The position numbers were made by a program, and so were the translations under genes. From Magnolia sinica (lineage: Eukaryota; Streptophyta; Magnoliopsida; Magnoliales; Magnoliaceae), in the NCBI RefSeq assembly GCF_029962835.1, contig NC_080582.1:74768177-74832176 (forward strand): 64,000 bases of DNA. The letters run 5' to 3'. Positions 25,101-37,249 of the stretch are shown here, piece after piece. The notes under the pieces are model-generated. The model saw nothing but the letters and a program-made list of their open reading frames with translations. It had not been told where the DNA came from and did no database searches. Numbering within the stretch: the first letter of the stretch is position 1; each line of letters starts with the position of its first letter.

Positions 25101-28100
25101 ACGAGAGTTTCATCCACAAATTGGAGATGAGAAATAGAAATAGCTGAATTCCACTCTATAGAAGCCCTTTAAGAGCCCAAACGTTCCTGCTTTCGTGAAT
25201 TGTTCCATACCACTATTGGCTGGGACGATGTGAAAATCACACCGAACCGATTACCTGACCATCTGATATGGAAAAATGGATAGTGCAAGTCGGGTAGAGA
25301 GAAAAAAAAGAAGGTCAAATAATAATCTTGGAAAATCCATTTGTTGGGCCCACCATGGGTTGCCTATGATTCTAAGGCAGTAATTTGTCGGACGATGCTA
25401 ACCATCTAATCTATGGATCATAAAAAGGATGTCTGTAACAAAATGACCAACATTCAAAGGACGCAGAACAAATGACGAACATTCAAAGGTTTAGAAATCT
25501 GTGTTGTTACATCATGGCCCTATGACACAGAACAAATGGACAGTCTAAACCCCCACGCATGCACGGCCACCCGCCTGCCCACCCCCTTAAGTGACTTTTG
25601 TAATGGATTGAATCTTGTTATTCTCCCACACAAAAAGACAGTAGCTCAAAATCCATTGACTGTTGCAACAATCACTGAATCGTAGTGCAAAAACATCAAC
25701 ATCTTTCTCTCATGGAAATCAAGTCAATACTACCTTGAGGAAAAAAAAATAAATGAAAAGGAGCTAATCTTTACAAATTCTAGAGTTTATGAACCTCTAT
25801 TCCATTGGGAGCTGTAGGTGAGACTTGTATCTGAAATCATGTTTCAGCATATCCCATTGACAGTTTGCTGTCGAAAATTTCGAAGGATTTGGACCAAACT
25901 ATCAAAGGTAAAGCGTTGTGCATTCCAAAAATGGTGAAAAAAGAGTAAACTGTTGCATGATTTAATACAAAGAGTAAACAGTTCAACAAGAAGCATGGCG
26001 TCCTTTGAGAAACAACAACTAATTACCTCTGATATTGCAGATGAAAGGGATGACCAGTAGACTGTTTGTGTCAAATATTGGGATTGACCAAGCCAGTCCA
26101 TGGTACTAATTCTGACAGTTCCCCCAACTGGCACAGATTTAATCGTGTCCACCCATCCCTGCTCATCTGCCTGGAACTTACCAAATGAAAGCTGCAGAAA
26201 ATTTATTCCAAAAATAAATAACTAAATAAATCAAATTGAGACAGCCTAAAAAGGAACAGAAGACATATTTACCAGAAAAAATACTTCATGATATAAAAGA
26301 AAGCCGCATACAGTACCATCAAACACTTTAATAGATAACCACGTTAGTATATCAGCAAAAACAATACCAAAATTTCAGGATTTGTATAGAGTGATTGGTT
26401 TGCAAGAATAGCAGCTCTTTGTTTTCTCAAAATAAAAATAAAAATAAATGGGTACCAAGTTATTTCAGAAAAAACTAGTGGAATCTCCTTCCTCTGGTCC
26501 ATACGTTACTGAATTTCCCAATTATGACTTTGAAAGTTACCAGATAAAATCAAGATGTGGGTGTGATTAATCAGTCTAATTTCATGCAAAATTATGATAT
26601 TTCATGATATTTTGGTGCGACCAAATTCACCTTATATCATTTACAATGGTTCAGTCACTTGTTTTCATAAGAATTTCAGCTCATCTTAAGATATCAGGGA
26701 TATCATAATCTGAAATATTGAAATTATTATGGAGCTAATCTTCCATGGGTGATGAAAAATGATGAATCAGTTGAATTGTAAGCTATGAGATTTAGAAAAG
26801 GGATTGTGATGCACAAGATACAAAGCATAGAAAAGAAGTAGCACGTCGAAACTTAAACCAAACCACTGATACGAGAAGCTCTGTGAGGTAGTGTGACACA
26901 AAAAGATATAAAAACCAATGTTTCGCTTTCTTGGCTTGAATATCTGGTTCCTTCACCTTTTGTAAGTTCCATTCCCCTTAGTACATCTTTGTTTTTATTT
27001 GTGTAGGGATAAAAATTTAATAAGAGCATTCATCATGGAGAAATATCATAATCAAACAGAGAATGAACTAGCCTCTAATCAGGGACGATCCTTCAATCAC
27101 ATTATTCAGTAACAAAGAGGTAGCCCAACAGACATTTGGCAATGATTTGAAGAAAACATTTGTCAAAACAGTAGGCATGTCACCAGCCATGTTGTAAAGG
27201 CTATCTGATGCATTCGAGCTACGCAAGCTGGCTGATCAAATATTGGGCCCATCTAAGAACTGTGATTAAGGATATGGATCATCAAACCATCAAGATTGAA
27301 GATTTGAACCACTCTAAAGATTTAGATTGACCTGGAGGATGATCAGAGGTGCATATTATGGACCACATTAGTAATTTACTAAGTTGTTAGAGTTTCTTGA
27401 ACAAGTTTCCCTTAATATTTTCCTCCCTTGGATGCCATTTTTTAGTATCAAATGACGTCCCAACAGCATGAAATTGATCTCATTTGAAAACATACTAAGT
27501 TATCTTTCAAGCAAGCCCAAGATTATGTAATTCCAATATCATTTGAGTTACGACTCATTTTCAGAAAGCATGTATCGTGTGACAGAATTAATGGATATGT
27601 TGGTCATTTCCAACATTTTTGTGAAATAGATGGTTAGGATTAGAAACTATGGGTGGTTAGTATTATATTAGTGCTCCTTTGCTTTGAGAACATGAAAATA
27701 ACATTTAAATATGCTTTTGTGAAGAGTTATGATGGTTATTTGAATAACAATTATTTTCCTTTGGTTTATAGCATGAGTTGCTTCCGTTTTAGCATGTGTT
27801 CCCTATCGTAGAAGAAGACCAGGGAGATGTTGTGATCACTAGCATAGCAGCTAGTAGACTGTTGGATATGTTTTATTTTCATTTGTGTCTGTGGAGAAAT
27901 TTTATGATTTGATCTTCAAGGAAGAAGGTGCATATCCAATTGAAATTTATGGTTTAATTAATCTTCAAGGAAGAAGGTAGCACCAATAGGTAACAAGATG
28001 AGGGAAAGTAAATGGCTTGGTCATGTGCAATAGAGACTAAGAACTGCACCAGTTAGGAGTGAGTTGGTACAAGTTGAAGGCTTTAAAAGGGTGAGGGGAA

Positions 28101-31100
28101 GGTCCAAAGGACGTGGGTTGAGGTAGTAAGAGAAGATTTGATGACCAGTGGTCTGAGTTATGGCCCTTGATAGAGTGGAATAGTGGAAAAGGATGCATGT
28201 AGCAGATGCCAATTTAGTTGAGGTATGGCTTACATGATAATGATGATGATGATCTTGAAGGAAGAATGTACACATCTGAATTGAAATTTTATGGTTCGAT
28301 CTTCAAGGAAGAAGGTATGTATCTCAATCGAGATTCTCCTCTTTTTTTTTTTATTAGGTTGCATCACTATTACTCCATATGCATGTTTGGTTTCCCAGAA
28401 ATTAATAAGATATTGCAATCAAATTGTGAAAAGTTGATGGTGTAACTAAAATTGAAAAAAATACATCTATTGGCTGCGGTGGACCAAGATGTTACAACGA
28501 CGTTTTTGAGCCAAGGCTGAGAGTGGTGATTATACTGATATTACTTTTTGGAATAAACAAAGTATATAATATAATGCCTGGTGAAACTAAGAAGGTGACT
28601 TCTGGAGTTCTGCCAAGTCCCCATGCAGCCACATGTAACAACCTGGAATATGTGGGACATCAGACCCGTGCATTAACTTGGATGTGTAGATGACCTGGCC
28701 CAAAAATTCGTTCTGTGCACTCATCAGGCATGCAACACCTGCATGGTGCATGTGGCACGCGGGCACTTTTTTCAACTGTTTATCGTTTTTGTATGTGCGG
28801 CCTACCTGATGATTTGACTTGCCTGATATTCGTGCCAGGTCATCTAAACAGTGGGTCCAACCTGAGGAAAATCCTAGGATGGTCTATGCAAAGGGCAGGT
28901 TGGTACATGTGTCCATGTGTGGAGTTCTCAGAAAAGGCACTGACTTCTGATGCAGATCTTAGAATGTAAACAAACTTATCTGAAGGGCCATGGAGCAGAC
29001 AAAGTTCTGTCATGGCTAATATGAATCCCAAACTTCAGGGAAATGAAAAACAAACACGGTATCCTTGGAAACAAATACATTGGATAGGCTGATAGTTTTA
29101 CTTGAATAGCGGGAGTCTACTATAAACAACCATTTTTCAGTTAGTTTATTCCACAAACTGGAGATTCAGAACCGAAGGCAGCATTTAACCAAACAAAAGA
29201 CAAGGGACTGTTTGGGGGTCACTTAAAAATGACTTCATCTCATTTTAGTTAATGAAATGTACTAGAGATTATGATTGTTGGTTATCTCTAATACATAATT
29301 ACAAATTTATGAGATGAACTCATTTTTTGGTGGCACCCAGACAGACCCTTAGGAGTTGATAAGATTACCTCAGGAGGAGCAAACGAAAGATAGCTTGAGT
29401 GATCTTCAGAAGCAGATTTGTTGCAGCCAGGAGTCTCAATAGGAACTCGAAACATATAAGGGTCTAATAGCATTGGATAGCCTGCCACTTGGGGAACATC
29501 AACATATCTTGGGAGAGGCGATCTGTCCACAAAAATGCTTTGCCCGTTTATTTTTGGAGAGAGGGAGATGATATCAAGCAGTAACGAAAATCAGTATCAA
29601 TATGGTTTACATTCAGTCTTTTGGTGCTTTAATCTGATATATCTTATTCATAAATAACTTTTAAATTCATCCCCATCAATATCATCCCATCATAGCTTTG
29701 TCCCAGCAATTTGGGGTAGGCTAATTCTCATGGTAGCTTGACAAAAGTTTGACGCCGGTGGTCCACCTGGCATCAACCCTCCTCCTTTACCCCAGGCTCA
29801 AGAACGACTGGTGCAATTGTTACCAGGCAAAATTTAGCAATCACGCTTTCAAATTAGAGATGTCATGTGGGGTTGAACCAAAAGAAAACTCCACTGAAGT
29901 ATTTTTTTTATATTTAATCCATTTATTCTCAAATTAGTACAAAACATTAAATTGAACGCTTAACCGTATCCTCTCTTAGTACACAAAAGGCATTGAAACT
30001 GTTTCCCAATTCCAACTCGGTCAGACTATTTACATATTTCAGGGTTTTGACTTACAACAATGACCTCCGAAACTGAGTCGATGAGGTTGGTCAACTACGT
30101 TTTGGCAGAGATTTGATTCCCCAACTAACATTTGTATCTATAGACAACAGGGGAGAGTGTGAGGACGAAAGACCATGTTAGTGAATTGCTGAATCATCGT
30201 ACCTATGAATTAGAATATGCACATACATATCTATATATAAAGGTAGTGGTATTATGCAGTTCTTAAACGTTTCACAGTGCTGAATAAATTTACAAAATTT
30301 CGGGAGCATCAATAAGAAACAAGAAATCAAATTGAACTCGGAATCCAACATACGTTAATAATTACCCATGTCTTACATTACCTGCACCTCTCTTGCCGTG
30401 GGACAAAATGTGACCAACAAGGCACCTTCCTACGAGCTTGCCATTCTCCATCCTGAACTGTTTTCGTATATGCCGATGAGTTAAGAGATGCGAGTTTCCA
30501 TAGGTTGTTGAAGTAGACCTCCACCTTCTTCGCTATACTTGAACAACCAACAAGATAAATGCCTACCTCTTTCACCTACAAACCAATTTTGAAATGAGGG
30601 GATGTCTTACAAGCAGTATTTTAAACACAATGCTGCGTATTAAACATCCTAGCAAAGATGCATTACAACTTTAATATGCAACTTGTACATTCTGTAGTTG
30701 TGAAGTGAGGCCGAAAAATATTCGGATGTGGGAGCGGTGAAGCGTCTCTTGCAAAATGTTATCATGTATAAATGGCTAGTAAGTGGGAGTGGAGGCCAAT
30801 TCCAATGCGGGATCGGAAGTGGGAGTGCACCTAGTTTAAGGAATCCTACAACCTACATTCCCTCTGCCAAAGCTATCATAATCAAGGTGTACCGTTGTGG
30901 TAATGGTGGGTGTAACGGTGCCCACCGTTGCCAATACGGTTACGGGCTGTATCGGCCGTAATGGCCAATATGCCCCATGTAATGGTCAAAAAAAAAATTG
31001 TTCTAAAAAAAAAAAAATCCAAGTTTTTTTCTATTAAATTCAGAAATTTTTTAATATTCCAAATATACATTTATTTATAATTTTGAACGTGTTTATGTTG

Positions 31101-34100
31101 GTGTAACGGTCCACTCTTTGGTGAGAAAGTTGTATCAAATGGTTTGATGAATTTATGAACCTGATAGCCTAGAACTAACTACAAAACTCATATATTTAAT
31201 TTTCTAACTATCTAATACTAATGATAGATATATTAGAATGAATTTAATATCAAAATATCCAGTGTTTGAAATATCAGTATCATGTTACGTATCGTACCCT
31301 TGGGATACAAATACGTATCGGTTATCGCATGGAATATATCAGTTGTATCACGTAATGTATCGCTATTGTTGGAAACATGGGGAAATTGGTTGAATTTTTC
31401 AATGAAACTTTAGTGATTGTTAAAAGAGACATTAACACACATTTATAAATCAAAACATTACAAAAAATAAGTGTACATAATAAGTTTTCTTTGCATGGGG
31501 TCCTAATCCATGTATTGTCTAACTGAATTGATGCAAGTATATTCAAAGTCTATTCATATAGTTTATAAATGTAAGAAGACGTGTGGAAACACAAACAATA
31601 CATTCAGAAGCAAAAGAAGAATCACTAGATCGGGTTATATACATGTTTGATTTTATGTTTGGACAAAAGGATTGCAATCGATTTGTAAGAAAGTGGGAAA
31701 TTTTGATTTTATTTTTTTATTTTATAAATTTTCCACAACTCGTCCCATATCCTCCAAATCTCAAAATCGAAGCTCCCAATCCATGATTTTTCATGCAAAA
31801 CATGAAAAACCATGGATTTGCAACAATTTGACATTGATTTAACATGATTTATAGAAAAAAAAAAGGATAAAAAATCAAAAATGCTCACCAGATCGAACAT
31901 GTGAGATATATCGCACTACTTGTGAGTTTCGTATCGCACAGGTGGGATACGAGATATATCGTGGGATATATCGGCCGATATCATCGATATTTAAAACACT
32001 GAAAATATCTCACATGTGTTGGTGTTTGCTCATCTAAAAATTGACCGAAAATAGTCAGAAAAAAAAAAAAAAAATTAGTTGCATAATTTGTAAAATACAC
32101 ATTCATATGTTCAAATTTGAATAATGCATCATATTCAACCATAACAATAGAGATTTAAAAAATAAAAAAGAAGTATAAATACCTATTTTTGAAGATTTTC
32201 TTAAAAATAGCCCACGGAGCTTCGATTTAGCAAAATCCTTGAAATAACTTATTTTGATCCGCATATTCAAGCTAAGAGTGGTTGGAATTTGCAGTAGAAT
32301 AGTTTGGGAAAGAATTTGAAAGAGAAAAGTGACAAAAATGAGAAAAATTGCAACTTCGAAATATTTAAAAAAAATAAAATAAAATAAAATAAAAAGAAAC
32401 AAACTAGCCGTTTATGACCAAGACACCTTGATAGTTACGGGGTAGTAACAGCCGTTATGGGGCGTAACAGCCATTGTGGCCTCCATAACGGCTGATCCGA
32501 GCCAAAAACTAGGGGGTCACCGTTGCGTAACAGACTTGGCCGTTACCATTACATATCGGCCGTTATAGCCGATACGTAACTGATTTGGTACACCTTGATC
32601 ATAATTCTTTGGAGTTAGAAAATGACATCTAGAGGATATAAGTAACAGTGGTTTGCTAATTCCACATGATACACCGCTAAATGTGCTGATGTCACACATG
32701 TGTGAGATCCCAACCATCCCTCATGTAGGCCACACCATATACATGCTGGCCAAAGAATCATTAAGAACTGTGAACATGGTATATGGATTTTTCTTGGGTA
32801 GGTGATCTGGGCTTGAACTTGAGAACTCAATGTTGAAGCACTAGATGTCTACATTGATCCACAGGCTCAAACCCATACTTGGGACTTAAAAAGAGGAACC
32901 GGGGACTCCCAAAATGAGTTCTGTGCATTCTTTTATAACCATCTATTTATCAAAGGGTTTGCTTGTTCAGTCTTTGAAACTAGAGAATGTTGCCATCAGC
33001 AAGGATACCAATCATATTCATAGTGGGGCTCATCAGATATCTACTTCACATATTAATGGGGTACCTGAGTAAGAGATTTCCAGTCATTGTTAGCGGACCC
33101 TATATAAACATCTCTGCTGTCCGATATCCAAACTTTTGCATGGACGATGCCAGATCCCCACCACTCACTTAGCAGTAAGGTCACGTTCTTCACATTCAGC
33201 CTTCCTGCAGCAAGATCAGCCGACTCTTTACCATAATCAGGATAGACTCCGGAGTGTTGCATGATCCTATAACACATCCAACACTGTGTTGAAGTTAGAT
33301 GGATGAATTGGCTTGTAAAACATCAAAACATGTCTGTTTGAATCCATCATCCTCATAGAAAAGATCAAGACAAATGCCTTGAGCATCTTGGATTTGTATC
33401 AAACTCCTCTTATAAATTTAAAAGAAGCGGCAGATTCTGACTGCAGAAATGGTTTGTATCGTACAAGAATGTGAAAAGGGTAAGAATTTAGATTTGTAAT
33501 AAGATGAACAAAGGAGGATTCATGAGAATTGAAGGTATCATAAGCAGAAATACAAAGAGCAAATTGTGAGGTTTGGAATTGATTCAACATTGTTCATGCA
33601 CAAAACAACCATGACCATCATCACCTGATCAAAACCAAGGTTACCTGGATCGCAGGTTGCTCCGGTACGTGGTGTAGGATACCTCGAATGTGTGCATGCT
33701 AGCCATAGGATCATGTGGGTCCACAACATACACCAGACGCATACGGTATTTCTTTAGATGCAAATTGATATTGTAACTTAAATATGGAATGGTAGAATAT
33801 TATTATTACAGGTGCTGCATGCATAATACAATATAGATGCATGCTGTTGCATAAATCTCTACTTTCCAAATATAGATTTAAATTATAAGTTAATATACAC
33901 AAGGAGTATAGGACAATAATTCCGTATAGTGATCCGGATTGCAAAGGACACATAACCTGGATCATGGGATCGGAAAATGTGGGGGGTTGGCAATTTAGGT
34001 AACACTGATCAAGACCACATGATAATTGGGAAGTGGGTCCTACTTTCTTTGGCTTTTAGGAGGCGGTGGGATTGAGTGAGGCCCACTTCCGACCACCATC

Positions 34101-36662
34101 TATAACATAGAGAACTTTGCTATGGGCAATTTGACACTGGATCATCCATTTCTCTTATATTAAATAAAGAGTTTAATGTCTAAATTAATATGATCCAAGT
34201 TAAAACACTCCCTCTAATTGTGATGCCTGGATAAAATCCAAATAAGAAAATAAAAAGGAAAATTGGTATTAAAATAGCAATTTTTAATAGCAAGCATCAA
34301 TGTGCCTTGTCCTTGTACTAGCATGAGAACAATAATTTTGAATGCATCTTTGGTCAGGTCGAGTTGACTCGAAGACTTGCTCAAGTCTTCATTTGACTCG
34401 ACTTGGTATTTAAATCACTGAATATATCTTAAATATTTATGAATATTCAAAATAGTTATAGATTAAGAGTATAAAATAGCAAAACTAATCAGATGCATGG
34501 TCTTTGGAGTCACAGTGAGTTGAGTAAAGTCGACCAAGTCAGAATCTTAACTTGATGAGTTTTGCCGATTTGGGCCCAAGTCACACAGACGAGCGATTTC
34601 CTTAGTTACCTGGCTTGAAATCTAGCCAAGCCGAGTTGACCCGGACAAGTTTCATTCCCAATCACTGAGTTTTAGAACTATAATAAAAATTAAAAAACAA
34701 TGAAATATTTATCTACAATCATGAGCATATTCAAAAACATATAGCATAAATTGCATTCATCAACACAACATTATTGTTACATTTAATGAAAGAGCCAGTA
34801 CCACATTCATGCATGACCCAGATCCTTCATCTGCCGGGCCCCACAGGCCAAAAATCACACTAGGATGATTGGAGTGCCGATGGATTGAAAGAAAGATGAC
34901 CAACGTCTTGCACTCATTGGCTGGAAGTCCTCCAACTTGTGTGCTATTTGGGTTGTGTCCCACTCCCAACCATGATATGGCCCACCAGATGATAAGTCCA
35001 CATGGCCCACATATTCCATAGTGGGATGACCTTGTGGGTCTGATATTAATATTAGCATTCCTCTAAATGAAATTCAAATTGTAAAGTGATCCTACCAAGT
35101 AATCAATCTTAACAAAGATGAACAAGGCCCACCTGATGTTGACCTTCCGATCGGCAGCATTTGTGATTGAATTATAGACTTCCAACCCCTCATTAGCTCC
35201 AAACCTCTCCATTTCAGATTTGGAATAACCATAATCGCCCGATTTGGAGTTATCAGGTTGAGCTACCAACTGCCAGTATTGTACAATCATGTCAAGGTTG
35301 CGGGTGGAGTTTCCGGCCAACCACCGGAAAACGTCAGCTGCTTGTCAGATTCGGGCACAGAAGCTTCAGTAGCAGAAAAGAATGAAAAATGCAGGTAATT
35401 TGAAGGAGTACCACCATATAATGATCCACAGGACCACCACTGCCAGTGGAGCCCACCCTCATCGGTCGAGCTGTTCATCAAAGTGGGCCCAACTTTGATG
35501 CAAAGACCCACTGGTTGGACAATCCAGTGGGCCCCGGCTTTGATGGCTAGGTGTATAAGAGACTCAACGGTTAGATGATCTAGTGGGTCCCACCAGGCTC
35601 ACTCTGTGATAGTTAAAGATGAAGAGGTCAAATTTCACGTTAGACTAGAGAAAGTCTACAAACAGGACGGTTGTGATGGGGCTATCAATGCTGGACCCCA
35701 CTAGATGAACGGTTATGATGTCAAAGGCGGGTCCCAGAGTGGTCATCCTCCTTAGTACTACAATTTCCAGTAGTAGTAAGACTACAAAAACCATCCCTTT
35801 TATTAGTAAGTTAACATCTACACCCACCCCTGATTGAATTATATACCATTTCATCCTACTTATACCAATACAGCAATACAAACTTGCACTATTCTACTCC
35901 TGAAAGCAAAAAGGGAGGAGCATATCTATCAATTAGGGAAGGGTGTAAATATCAAATCCCTTCAATAATTGGTCTTTCTTTTAAAAAAGCTCCAACAGTT
36001 GTAAGAAACCCGTGCAACAAAAACTTCTCTGGGGCCCACCGTGGGGGTTGTGTGTGACATCCACTCCGTTCATCAATCACATCATCTCACTTTAGGACAT
36101 GAGCCCAAAAATCAGGCTGACCCAAAACTAAAGTGGACCACACCAGAGGGAAAAATGGGGATGGGGATGCTCACAATCAAACTTCCCTGGGGCCCACCAT
36201 GATGTTTATATGCCATCCAACCCGTTCATAAGGGAAAACAAAATGCCATCCGGATCCAAAACTTCGGTGGGCCCCAAGAAGGTTTCAACTAGGCTTCCCC
36301 GCATCCCCACTGTTCCCTGTGGTGTGGCCCGCTTTGGTTTTGGATCGGCCTGATTTTTGGGCTCACGCCCTACCATGAGCTGGCGCAAGTGATGGACGGA
36401 TTAGATGTCACACACGCATCAAGGTGTGCCCCAAACAGATTTCTGCTGTACGGGTTAGGAAATTCTCGCCGTGTTTTAGAATGGAGGGAGGATTACCGGT
36501 GGAGAAGACGCCGGAGACACGTGGGAGGTGGGCCATGTCGGTGGGGATGGATTGGACGAGCCATGCCTTGCAGCGAGACGACGAAGAGCGAGCCACGGAG
36601 AGATGCAGGAAGAAGAAGCAGCAGAAGAGAAAGAAGAAGATGGTTCGCTCTTCGCGAGCCAT
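22175..36662 (-). CDS. PLD3/PLD4-like phospholipase D family protein
   Basis: Seven minus-strand exons join in frame to 510 residues: 36662-36497, 35337-35133, 33266-33065, 30575-30382, 29522-29369, 26191-26027 and 22621-22175. All introns are GT/AG. Residues 1-25 form a signal peptide with a Phe/Leu/Cys core, implying secretory or vacuolar targeting. HKD motif 1 is H166-x-K168-x4-D173 followed by GSAN (180-183). HKD motif 2 is H446-x-K448 followed by GTSN (459-462), but residue 453, where D is expected (E in animal PLD3), is Asn. The module between holds TVRISTMDWLGQSQY. PLD3/4 relatives in animals act as lysosomal exonucleases and lipid-handling enzymes; the plant role is not established. 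There is no C2 or PX/PH domain, unlike classical plant PLDs. Length and frame look whole. Confidence 0.93.
23027..23145 (+). mobile_element. RTE-type LINE relic with GAT tail
   Basis: Plus-strand reading gives DLMTYGLTEVPLVRVEWWNK then IHVAEPN, the C-terminal signature of plant RTE LINEs, ending in a short GATGATGAT tail, the usual microsatellite-like 3' end of that clade. Lies in PLD3/4-like intron 6 on the opposite strand. Confidence 0.65.
23154..23857. mobile_element. Tourist-like (PIF/Harbinger) MITE carrying a nested quasi-palindromic repeat
   Basis: Terminal inverted repeats GGGCCTGTTTGTTTTAC and GTAAAACAAACAGGCC lie between TAA trinucleotides (23151-23153 and 23858-23860), the usual Harbinger target duplication. 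The interior contains quasi-palindromic copy 7, so the MITE is probably about 240 bp with a 460-bp insertion. It lies in intron 6 of the PLD3/4-like gene. Confidence 0.7.
23280..23740. repeat. Quasi-palindromic GGCCCAC repeat, copy 7 (nested)
   Basis: Left arm TTTGTGGGTCCCCTCGTGAT with ATGTGGACCACACCATAGG; right arm CGTGGTGTAGTCCACATGC with CAGTGGGCCCCACAGATTT. The halves are reverse-complementary over most of their length around a central CCAACCTGTTCATAAGGTCA segment. Confidence 0.75.
24450..24935 (+). mobile_element. RTE-type LINE relic, internal to 3' part
   Basis: Broken plus-strand similarity to the region after the reverse transcriptase domain of plant RTE LINEs, including KIMKDIIMNEIMQSSLVGVA and QDKMTKIRLG. 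It ends with an ATGAGGATGATG-like tail. Several stops and shifts mark it as old. Located in PLD3/4-like intron 6. Confidence 0.6.
27915..28317. repeat. Repeated GATCTTCAAGGAAGAAGGT segments around the LINE relic
   Basis: A unit of about 55 bases (GATCTTCAAGGAAGAAGGT, then AATTGAAATTTATGGTT) appears at about 27915 and about 28250, with extra half-copies at about 27961 and 28300. This could be an unusually long target duplication from the LINE insertion, or an older tandem repeat that was interrupted. Confidence 0.6.
27990..28258 (+). mobile_element. RTE-type LINE relic with (GAT)n tail
   Basis: Plus-strand text resembles KWLGHVQ, SELVQVEGFKR and ALDRVEW...MHVADAN, the last ~75 residues of plant RTE LINEs, and ends with GATAATGATGATGATGAT. 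It is flanked on both sides by copies of a CTTCAAGGAAGAAGGT-containing segment. Lies in PLD3/4-like intron 5. Confidence 0.7.
29204..29348. mobile_element. Short MITE beside PLD3/4-like exon 5
   Basis: The ends read GGGACTGTTTGGGGGTCAC and GTGGCACCCAGACAGACCC, which are inverted repeats with a few mismatches, with interior ATGACTTCATCTCATTTT pairing with ATGAGATGAACTCATTTT. Only 145 bp, and 20 bases inside the intron from the exon 5 donor. Confidence 0.65.
30883..32597. mobile_element. Non-autonomous hAT-like element C with perfect 8-bp TSD
   Basis: The termini are CAAGGTGTACC and its exact reverse complement GGTACACCTTG. A perfect 8-bp target duplication atcataat flanks it (30875-30882, 32598-32605). 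Subterminal regions on both sides are rich in GTAACGG/CCGTTA motifs, as expected for transposase-binding sites. There is no transposase. A different hAT-like element (31260-32001) sits inside. Located in PLD3/4-like intron 3. Confidence 0.88.
31260..32001. mobile_element. hAT-like element D nested in element C
   Basis: The termini CAGTGTTTGAAATATC and CAGTGTTTTAAATATC (reverse-complemented right end) match at 15 of 16 bases. A perfect 8-bp target duplication aaaatatc lies at 31252-31259 and 32002-32009. It shares end sequences and the TTCAATGAAACTT interior with elements A and B, so it defines the family. At 742 bp it has no coding capacity. Confidence 0.9.
34340..34670. repeat. GAGTTGACTCG-rich dispersed repeat
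   Basis: Clusters of GTCGAGTTGACTCGAAGACT and GCCGAGTTGACCCGGACAAG lie in intron 2 of the PLD3/4-like gene. The motif style resembles the hAT MITE at 57210-57801, but no paired termini were found. Confidence 0.35.
36025..36445. repeat. Quasi-palindromic GGCCCAC repeat, copy 8
   Basis: The left arm GGGGCCCACCGTGGGGGTTG through ATGAGCCCAAAAATCAGGC pairs along about 200 bases with the reverse complement of the right arm (GCCTGATTTTTGGGCTCACG to CATCAAGGTGTGCCCC). One of the clearest examples of the two-arm structure. It sits in intron 1 of the PLD3/4-like gene, about 50 bases from the exon 1 donor. Confidence 0.85.
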
Positions 36663-36712
36663 GCTGCTTCGACTCTTCTTTCCCGACTCGCTACCCTTTC
36701 CCAGCTACACGT

Positions 36713-36765
36713 ATTATATGAGCGATATGATACTCCGGCAACGTGTGACGCTTGATACGCACGTG
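36713..36765 (-). promoter_or_regulatory. Possible core promoter of the PLD3/4-like gene (TATA-like box and G-box)
   Basis: Reading the minus strand, a perfect CACGTG G-box (36760-36765) precedes a TATAAT box (36713-36718) about 50 bases before the ATG at 36662. The order and spacing suit a short-leader plant promoter. bZIP or bHLH control through the G-box is only a possibility. Confidence 0.35.
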
Positions 36766-36779
36766 GGATGTATTAACTA

Positions 36780-37249
36780 TTAATTCAAGTTAAACTGACC
36801 AAATTGCGGGAACCGATGTCCTTGAGTCGCAGTCTGCAAATCCGATTGGTAGAAAAATCATAAAATCTGATTTGTAGACACTTATTTGTTGAAAAACGGG
36901 ACAGTGGGATATTTTTCATTTTTAGCCGTCCAATAAAGGTCCACAAATCAGATAGTCATATGATGAAATAGGCCTAATCTTTGGTTAGTGAGACATCTAA
37001 ACTGGGAACCATAATTTGGACAGTTTAATTTTATATTTTTATATGCAACGTATGCGATTTTTAAGTCATTCCTAAATGCATCAGAAAGTATGGAGTTTTG
37101 ATTTCACAAGCCACTGTGGTTTTCACCCGGAAATTTCTAATGATTAATGATTTTTCCTAAAAATGCTTTCACACCGGCTGTTTACTTAATCATTCCGGTG
37201 ACTGTACGGTCATGCGTTGAAAAGATCAATTTGGCCCCATACGTTGAAT
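36780..37249. other. Intergenic, upstream of the PLD3/4-like gene
   Basis: AT-rich sequence beyond the putative promoter, with no repeats or open frames that I recognise. It ends at the start of quasi-palindromic copy 9. Confidence 0.4.

Noticed and set aside
36389-36783. Plus-strand open frames of 110 and 119 codons
   Set aside because: They are antisense shadows of exon 1 of the PLD3/4-like gene and its promoter.
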